From Thiotrichaceae bacterium (lineage in GTDB: Bacteria; Pseudomonadota; Gammaproteobacteria; Beggiatoales; Beggiatoaceae): 48,197 bases of DNA. Of the stretch, positions 43,086 through 48,197 are shown in pieces (positions within the stretch are counted from its first letter, which is position 1; each line of letters starts with the position of its first letter). The notes below the pieces were generated by a model, which saw nothing but the letters and a program-made list of their open reading frames with translations, was not told the DNA's origin and did no database searches. The stretch spans positions 1 through 48,197 of the forward strand of contig JADGDF010000011.1 in assembly GCA_016745055.1 (NCBI GenBank). The letters are read 5' to 3'. A program made the position numbers and the translations under genes.

Positions 43086-45241
43086 AAGTCATCAACCGAC
43101 GCGATTTTCTCAAAACAGGTTTAGCTGCGGGTGCAGGCTTGACGTTAGGCATGTATATTCCTCCAATAGTGGCGGGCGAATCTAAACCTACAACGGGTAA
43201 AACATTTGAACCGAATGCCTTTGTCCATATTGGTAGTGATAATATTGTGACTGTCATTAGTAAACATATGGAAATGGGGCAAGGCGTTTACACAGGTTTA
43301 GCCACATTAGTTGCTGAAGAATTAGATGCGGCTTGGGCACAAATTCGTGTGGAAAGTGCGCCCGCCGATGCATCACGTTACAACAACTTGGCATGGGGCA
43401 CAGTACAAGGCACGGGAGGTAGTACCGCCATCGCAAATGCATTTACGCAAATGCGAGAAGCGGGGGCTTCTGCGCGTGCCATGTTGGTTCAAGCGGCTGC
43501 AGATTTGTGGAAAGTCAAACCGGAAACAATTACCGTACAAGAGGGTGTGGTCAGTCATGCAGCATCTAAACAACAAGCCAGTTTTGGTAAATTAGCGGAA
43601 CTTGCAGCATTACAATCTGTGCCTGAAAAAATCACGTTAAAAGAGCCTTCCAAATTTCGTTTGATTGGCAGCAATAACACACCACGTAAAGACAGTCGAG
43701 CAAAAACCAACGGTACGGCTGTTTATACGCAAGACGTTAAATTGCCTAATCTATTGACTGCCGTGGTTGCCCACCCTCCACGTTTTGGTGGCAAAGTCAA
43801 ACGTTTTAATGCAGACAAAACCAAAAAAATGTCTGGCGTCGTTGATGTCGTAGAAATTCCCAATGGCGTGGCAGTACTAGCCAAAGATTTTTGGAGTGCT
43901 AAATTAGGGCGTGATCAGTTGACGGTTGAATGGGATGATAGCAAGGCATTTACCCTAAGTTCTGAAGACATCATGGAGCAATATCACAAAACGGCTGAAC
44001 AACCTGGTTTAGTGGCTCGCGAGGAAGGAGAGGCTGCGGCGAGTATGAAACAAGCCGCGAAAACCTTAAAAGCGGCTTATGAATTTCCTTATCTTGCACA
44101 TGCCTCTATGGAACCATTAAATTGCGTCGTTAATTATACGGGTAAAGAATGCGAAGTGTGGAATGGCACACAAATGCAAACAGCGGACAAGTATGCAGTG
44201 GCTAAAACGTTGGGATTAGACCCAGAAAACGTCAAAGTCAATACCCTATTTGCAGGTGGTTCATTCGGTCGTCGTGCAAATCCTTATTCTGATTACATCG
44301 TGGAAGCCGCGACGATTGCCAAAGCGATAAAAGGCAAAACACCCGTCAAATTAGTATGGACGCGAGAAGATGATATGCAGGGTGGTTTTTATCGCCCCAT
44401 GTACTATCATACGTTGGAAGCAGGGCTTGACGAGAAAGGTAACTTATTAGCTTGGCAACACCGCATTGTAGGTCAATCCATTTTAAAGGGAACTGCTTTT
44501 GAAGCCTTTATGGTAAAAAATGGCATTGATCATACCTCGGTGGAAGGTGCTGCCAATTTACCGTACGCTATTCCCAACATGCAAGTCGAACTGCATACAC
44601 CGGACAATATCCAAGTGCCTGTTCAATGGTGGCGTTCTGTCGGTTCCACTCACACGGCTTTTTCCACTGAAACCTTTTTGGACGAAGTTGCGGCAACGAT
44701 GAAAAAAGACCCTGTCGAGTTGCGCCGAGAGTTGCTTAAAGATCATCCGCGTCATTTAGGTGTATTAGAATTGGCCGCAGAAAAAGCAGATTGGGGACAA
44801 GCATTACCTACTGGCAGAGGCCGTGGTATTGCTGTGCACGAATCATTCAACACCTATGTGGCCGAGGTGGCGGAAGTAACGGTTAAAGACGGTAAGTTTA
44901 CCGTGGATCGCGTAGTTATTGCTGTAGACTGTGGCATTGCAGTGAATCCTGATATTATTAAAGCTCAAATGGAAGGTGCGATGGGCTTTGGCTTAGCTGC
45001 GACATTAAGTGGCAAAATCACGCTTAAAGACGGTAAAGTGGAACAAGCAAACTTCCATGACTACACGGTGTTGCGTATGGATCAGATGCCTAAAGTCGAA
45101 GTTTATATTGTGAAATCAACTGAACCACCCACCGGCGTGGGTGAACCTGCTACGCCAATTATTGCACCCGCAGTGGCTAACGCATTGTATGCCGTGACTG
45201 GCCAACGCTTTTACCAACTCCCTCTTAGTTTAAAAGCGTGA
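43082..45241 (+). CDS. Molybdopterin-binding subunit of a xanthine-oxidase-family hydroxylase (IorB-like)
   Basis: The catalytic subunit, 719 residues. It begins with a twin-arginine signal (RRDFLKTGLAAGAGLTLG), so the folded complex is probably exported to the periplasm, the small subunit riding along. Molybdopterin-dehydrogenase features include EMGQGVYTGLATLVAEEL, GTVQGTGGST, AGGSFGRRANPYSDY and the catalytic Glu688 in PPTGVGEPATP. Best family match is isoquinoline 1-oxidoreductase beta or aldehyde dehydrogenase of this class; the substrate is unknown. Start and stop overlap the neighbours by four bases each. Confidence 0.92.
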   Translation: MKVINRRDFLKTGLAAGAGLTLGMYIPPIVAGESKPTTGKTFEPNAFVHIGSDNIVTVISKHMEMGQGVYTGLATLVAEELDAAWAQIRVESAPADASRYNNLAWGTVQGTGGSTAIANAFTQMREAGASARAMLVQAAADLWKVKPETITVQEGVVSHAASKQQASFGKLAELAALQSVPEKITLKEPSKFRLIGSNNTPRKDSRAKTNGTAVYTQDVKLPNLLTAVVAHPPRFGGKVKRFNADKTKKMSGVVDVVEIPNGVAVLAKDFWSAKLGRDQLTVEWDDSKAFTLSSEDIMEQYHKTAEQPGLVAREEGEAAASMKQAAKTLKAAYEFPYLAHASMEPLNCVVNYTGKECEVWNGTQMQTADKYAVAKTLGLDPENVKVNTLFAGGSFGRRANPYSDYIVEAATIAKAIKGKTPVKLVWTREDDMQGGFYRPMYYHTLEAGLDEKGNLLAWQHRIVGQSILKGTAFEAFMVKNGIDHTSVEGAANLPYAIPNMQVELHTPDNIQVPVQWWRSVGSTHTAFSTETFLDEVAATMKKDPVELRRELLKDHPRHLGVLELAAEKADWGQALPTGRGRGIAVHESFNTYVAEVAEVTVKDGKFTVDRVVIAVDCGIAVNPDIIKAQMEGAMGFGLAATLSGKITLKDGKVEQANFHDYTVLRMDQMPKVEVYIVKSTEPPTGVGEPATPIIAPAVANALYAVTGQRFYQLPLSLKA

Positions 45242-46191
45242 CAGGTAACGCATCAGCGCCAGAGATTTTACACACCGCTCTGGCGTGGTTAAAACAAAAC
45301 CATCAAGTAGCTCTGATCACAGTCGCTAAAACCTGGGGGTCTTCTCCCCGTCCAGTGGGTTCCATGTTGCTAGTACGGGAAGATGGTCGGCATTTAGGGT
45401 CGGTGTCTGGCGGCTGTATTGAAGAAGACTTGTTGAACCGTTATTGCAACGGAGAGTTTGCGCAACAGCCTCTCACAGAACTAAAATACGGTGTTACCTC
45501 TGAACAAGCACATCGTTTTGGCTTACCTTGTGGTGGTTCGCTGAAATTAGTGCTGGAAAACTTGATAGATCAGGCCTGGTTGAAAAATATCTTGGCAACC
45601 ATTGAACAAACTGAACTGATTTATCGTCAAATTAATTTGACCAATGGCGAAGTGACGTTGTTACCTGCTAATGTTGACGCTGAATTTAGTTATGCCAACG
45701 GCTATATGCAACAAGTATTTGGCCCTACTTGGCAACTACTGCTGATTGGTGCGGGCCATCTTTCCCACTACGTTGCTCAAATTGGGTTGATGCTGGGTTA
45801 TCAAGTAATTGTGTGTGATCCGAGAGAAACATATAGTGACAATTGGCAATTGCCAGGCACAGAGTTAATTCGAATAATGCCAGATGATGCGGTGAAACAG
45901 TTAATTTCTCACAAACGTGGCATTGTGGTCACATTAACTCATGATCCTAAATTGGATGATATGGCGCTATGGGAAGCATTGCAATCACCTGCTTTCTATA
46001 TCGGCGCTTTAGGTTCCAAACGTTCCAGTGACAGTCGACGTCAGCGCCTACAAAAATTAGGGGTATCTTTAGAACAATTGGCACGATTACATGCACCCGT
46101 TGGCTTGGACATTGGTAGCCACACACCGGCAGAAATAGCGGTGGCCGTAATGGCAGAAATTACGGCAATGCGTAATGGCATCAATTTGTGA
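45238..46191 (+). CDS. XdhC/CoxI family molybdenum-hydroxylase maturation factor
   Basis: XdhC proteins bind the Mo cofactor, help its sulfuration and hand it to xanthine-oxidase-family enzymes. The 317 residues have the N-terminal CoxI domain (WGSSPRPVGSMLLVREDGRH, SVSGGCIEEDLL) and a C-terminal Rossmann part (LLIGAGHLSHYVAQIGLMLG, VICDPRE-like VCDPRET, YIGALGSKRSSDSRRQRL, GLDIGSHTPAEIAVAVMAEI). GTG start 45238 overlaps the large-subunit stop (GTGA). Confidence 0.92.
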   Translation: MTGNASAPEILHTALAWLKQNHQVALITVAKTWGSSPRPVGSMLLVREDGRHLGSVSGGCIEEDLLNRYCNGEFAQQPLTELKYGVTSEQAHRFGLPCGGSLKLVLENLIDQAWLKNILATIEQTELIYRQINLTNGEVTLLPANVDAEFSYANGYMQQVFGPTWQLLLIGAGHLSHYVAQIGLMLGYQVIVCDPRETYSDNWQLPGTELIRIMPDDAVKQLISHKRGIVVTLTHDPKLDDMALWEALQSPAFYIGALGSKRSSDSRRQRLQKLGVSLEQLARLHAPVGLDIGSHTPAEIAVAVMAEITAMRNGINL

Positions 46192-46769
46192 GTCCAAATA
46201 ATTTAGTTGGAATTTTAGCGGCGGCGGGTAGCAGTCGTCGCTTTGGTTCAAACAAATTACTTCATCCACTCGCTGATGGCACACCAATGGCAGTCAAATC
46301 ATCACAAAATCTCCTCGCGGCTGTTCCAAACGTGATAGCTGTTATTCGTCCAGATGCTCAAGCGCTAGATAAATTGTTAACGGACGTTGGTTTAACGACC
46401 GTTATTAACCCGCAATCTGAGCAAGGTTTAGGTAGCAGTATCGCTTGTGCTGTCCAAGCTTCTACCGATGCGGATGGATGGATTATAGCATTGGCCGACA
46501 TGCCATTTATCAATCCCAACACCATCAAGCAGGTAGTACAACATTTAGCCCAAGGTGCTTTTATTTGCGTGCCTCTAAACCAAGGTCGGCGTGGCCATCC
46601 TGTTGGATTCAGCAACGTATTTCGTGATAAATTGTTAAACTTAAATAGCGATCAAGGTGCCAGCGCTTTTCTCAAACAGTATACAGATAGAATTACTTAT
46701 ATTACTACTGACGATGTAATGGTACTGCGTGATATAGACTTCCCAGAAGCGCTTTTAAATGTGGGTTAG
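46188..46769 (+). CDS. MobA-like nucleotidyltransferase (MocA type)
   Basis: Expected to attach CMP to the Mo cofactor, giving the MCD form used by this hydroxylase family. The 193 residues show GILAAAGSSRRFGSNKLLHP, the QSEQGLGSSIACAV block, IIALADMPFINP and GRRGHPVGFSN. GTG start 46188 overlaps the xdhC stop. MocA rather than MobA is inferred from the operon, since xanthine-oxidase-type enzymes use the cytidine dinucleotide form. Fourth and last gene of the operon. Confidence 0.9.
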   Translation: MSPNNLVGILAAAGSSRRFGSNKLLHPLADGTPMAVKSSQNLLAAVPNVIAVIRPDAQALDKLLTDVGLTTVINPQSEQGLGSSIACAVQASTDADGWIIALADMPFINPNTIKQVVQHLAQGAFICVPLNQGRRGHPVGFSNVFRDKLLNLNSDQGASAFLKQYTDRITYITTDDVMVLRDIDFPEALLNVG

Positions 46770-46788
46770 TTTTTATATGTACTCAAGA

Positions 46789-46926
46789 CTAATCGGCAAT
46801 ACTTTTTATAGATTTTATCTCTCGACGCACCAGCGTAGTCATGTAAACTGGATGCATTAGTACAATCACCGGTAAATCATGTTCAAAACAACCCCAAAAG
46901 GAACCATCCCATGCCCACTGTATACT
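46789..46926 (-). pseudogene. C-terminal gene remnant, perhaps polysaccharide deacetylase-like
   Basis: On the minus strand a 45-codon open stretch reads SIQWAWDGSFWGCFEHDLPV, then IVLMHPVYMTTLVRREIKS and SIKSIAD, ending at TAG (46791-46789). An in-frame TGA lies directly upstream and there is no start. The W..F....PVIVLMHP pattern recalls the end of polysaccharide deacetylases, but this is weak. Palindromic element copy C begins 23 bp upstream of it. Confidence 0.35.
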
Positions 46927-46948
46927 TCATTTAAAGGTTAAAAATTAT

Positions 46949-47044
46949 AGGAATTAAATAACATCCATAAGTTTTCAATCAGACCTGGCAGGTTTTAAAA
47001 ACCTGCCAGGTCTTGTTTCTAATTTTATTTAGTTCCCGTTCCTT
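46949..47044 (-). repeat. Palindromic element PE, copy C
   Basis: Reverse orientation relative to copies A and B. The ends are AGGAATTAAATAACATCC and TTTATTTAGTTCCCGTTCCT. The core 46981-47013 is a perfect palindrome: AGACCTGGCAGGTTTT, one A, then the complement arm. Together with copy B it defines the consensus. Confidence 0.85.
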
Positions 47045-47201
47045 ATCTGAAAAAAGACCGTTTAAAAAATGTATTGATCGAAAGTTGAAAAAACTTGATA
47101 GAATAAAATCTAACTAGCTTTAATTTATATAAAAATAGGTTAATTACTTAAATTTACCCACGAGTTAAATGCACTGAGTTAACACCAATGAGGAAATATG
47201 A

Positions 47202-47450
47202 ATGTCTACTCTCATTTTTAAAAAACAAATTGTTACAGATGAACAACATCAGCCTGTGGCAGTACAGGTTAATTATCAAAATTGGTTGAAAATTGAACAA
47301 CTTCTGAATGTTTCACATGTAAAAAAATCACAACGTTCTGTGGATTTTTTTGCCAATCATGCGCCTTTAAAGAGCTTCTTGGAAATTGAGTCGACAGAAT
47401 ATGTAAACGGTTTGCGTCAAAGTAGCCGTATTTTACGTCAAGGTGATTAA
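47202..47450 (+). CDS. Putative antitoxin of a VapBC-type module
   Basis: An 82-residue protein, MSTLIFKKQIVTDEQHQPVA, then VQVNYQNWLKIEQLL, and a charged C-terminus. The Q/KPVAVQVNYxxWLKIE layout is typical of Phd/VapB-like antitoxins found before PIN toxins. It overlaps or abuts the toxin start by a few bases, the usual coupling. The gene is intact although the partner toxin is broken. DNA-binding and autoregulation are inferred by family. Confidence 0.75.
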   Translation: MSTLIFKKQIVTDEQHQPVAVQVNYQNWLKIEQLLNVSHVKKSQRSVDFFANHAPLKSFLEIESTEYVNGLRQSSRILRQGD

Positions 47451-47451
47451 A

Positions 47452-47815
47452 GTGCATGAAAATATTGTATTAGATACAGATATTGTTATCCATTTGTTGC
47501 GCCAAACAACGGCTATTGTTGATAAATTTAATCAACTTTATGAGGAAGATACAATATTTTTATTGTCTCCTATTGTCATCACAGAGATTTATGTCGGAGC
47601 TTTTTCCAGTGAATATGAAACGATTGAAAATTTTTTTAGTTTATGTCAGTTTTCACCAATTAGTGTAGATATTGCGAAGCAAGCAGGGATTTGTGCTAAG
47701 CAATATCGAAAAGCCTACAATATTGGAAGATTATTTGTTGGCAGCAACCGCAAAAATGCATCATTGTCCATTGTGGACACATAATAGGAAACATTATCCT
47801 ATGGAGGATATCTAA
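47452..47815 (+). pseudogene. PIN-domain toxin (VapC-like), frameshifted near the end
   Basis: The frame begins VHENIVLDTDIVIHLLRQTT with the first catalytic Asp and has PIVITEIYVGAF with the conserved Glu. It then goes off at about 47722, ending as an unrelated tail at 47784. The next frame continues a normal PIN C-terminus from the same point: LEDYLLAATAKMHHCPLWTH, then NRKHYPMEDI and TAA at 47813-47815. One extra base (or two missing) near 47715-47735 explains it. The third acidic residue (LEDY) is thus lost from the made protein, so the ribonuclease is probably inactive. GTG 47452 has AAGGTGA upstream; GTG 47443 is an alternative. Confidence 0.82.
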
Positions 47816-47896
47816 TTATTAATATTTGAACAAGAGTAAACGATTCAAGCGATAACAAAATATATTCCATTATCCATAACTCTACTGGAAATTCCC

Positions 47897-47926
47897 TCCT
47901 GAAAATTCTGTAAATTCTGATTCAGA
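47897..47926 (-). repeat. Further copy of the GxxExxY-type repeat
   Basis: TCCTGAAAATTCTGTAAATT, then CTGATTCAGA, matches the inner part of the left repeat at 597-625 (TCCTAAAATCCTGTAAATCC, CTGATTCTGA) with a few C-to-T changes, in the same orientation. It lies just upstream of a short ORF, as the left repeat lies upstream of GxxExxY. Confidence 0.6.
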
Positions 47927-47942
47927 CAAAAAGGACTTTCCC

Positions 47943-48089
47943 ATGTCCATTGATTTAGACATCATCGCTCAACTTAAAAAACGTATTGGTCGGAAATTAG
48001 GTTGTTTCGGGAAATCCACTTCGTTCCATTCCCGAAACAATTGTAAAACTCGTTTACCTAAAAATGTGCGATTAGAACAAATTACATAG
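47943..48089 (+). pseudogene. Short ORF, probably a disrupted gene start
   Basis: The frame starts MSIDLDIIAQLKKRIGRKL, which looks like a real N-terminus. It then enters a perfect DNA hairpin at 48002-48040 and ends after 48 codons. I suspect the palindrome was inserted or left behind in a longer gene; the opening recalls the start of leucine-rich-repeat proteins of sulfur bacteria, but only weakly. The remaining bases to the window end show no gene. Confidence 0.35.
48002..48040. repeat. Perfect 12-bp hairpin within the short ORF
   Basis: TTGTTTCGGGAA (48002-48013) pairs exactly with TTCCCGAAACAA (48029-48040) around a 15-nt loop. No T-run follows, so a repeat element is likelier than a terminator. 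Confidence 0.75.
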
Positions 48090-48197
48090 TAGAGGAATGT
48101 ATTAGAGTTGTATCCCGTTAAAAATCAATCAATTAGCTAGATAAAAGTTCCATAGTCCGGCACATACTCCAATTATTTCATCATATAAATCAATAAG

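Overview
The window looks like a piece of an AT-rich chromosome from a gammaproteobacterium. Its housekeeping genes (surA, pal-cpoB, rpsO-pnp, orn-nnr-tsaE, glmU, a stand-alone dnaN, oligoribonuclease, an orphan GspM) point to that class. The load of short palindromic repeats, Uma2, GxxExxY and Rpn-like genes with degenerate peptide repeats, a di-iron oxygen-binding protein and an aerobic Mo-hydroxylase operon suggest the filamentous sulfur bacteria (Thiotrichales, Beggiatoa/Thioploca-like). The genus-level guess is inference from gene style, not from a search.

Left part (1-12900). An IS630-type transposase with an internal stop runs off the left edge and abuts a broken gene. Next comes a GxxExxY gene bracketed by 41-bp near-perfect inverted repeats. 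Then follow ubiX, two neighbouring periplasmic prolyl isomerases (a cyclophilin with a long acidic tail, and SurA), the molybdopterin-synthase cluster moeB-moaD-moaE, a small unknown gene with a 962-residue HEAT/DUF349 protein, mutM convergent with a Bax-inhibitor-1 family gene, and a glycosyltransferase.

Middle part (12900-31300). After a 137-bp element with terminal inverted repeats come pyrG, a Uma2 nuclease-like gene and a di-iron MBL-fold protein. A minus-strand stretch follows: cpoB, pal, an Rpn-like gene with 18-residue repeats, a dynamin-like GTPase, asmA, hisH, a small membrane protein, fetB and an acetyltransferase. Then the rpsO-pnp operon with a structured spacer, ychF, tyrA, and an HNH nuclease gene that looks acquired.

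Right part (31300-48197). This holds glmU-gcvH, gspM, dnaN (probable TTG start), a VOC protein, the minus-strand orn-nnr-tsaE operon, a LeuA/citramalate synthase, a frameshifted GAF-GGDEF cyclase, tRNA-Glu and tRNA-Ala behind a strong promoter, and a four-gene overlapping operon for a molybdenum hydroxylase with XdhC and a MobA-like transferase. A VapBC-type module with a frameshifted toxin closes the window. The moeB-moaD-moaE genes on the left would supply the molybdopterin used by the enzyme on the right.

Repeats are the most unusual aspect. I see four copies of a ~100-bp palindromic element built around a 33-nt core, a gene-end palindrome family with at least four copies, a pair of ~85-bp repeats upstream of rpsO and beside orn, the inverted iteron-like repeats around GxxExxY with a further copy near the right edge, and several isolated perfect hairpins. 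No CRISPR array, rRNA or intact prophage is visible.
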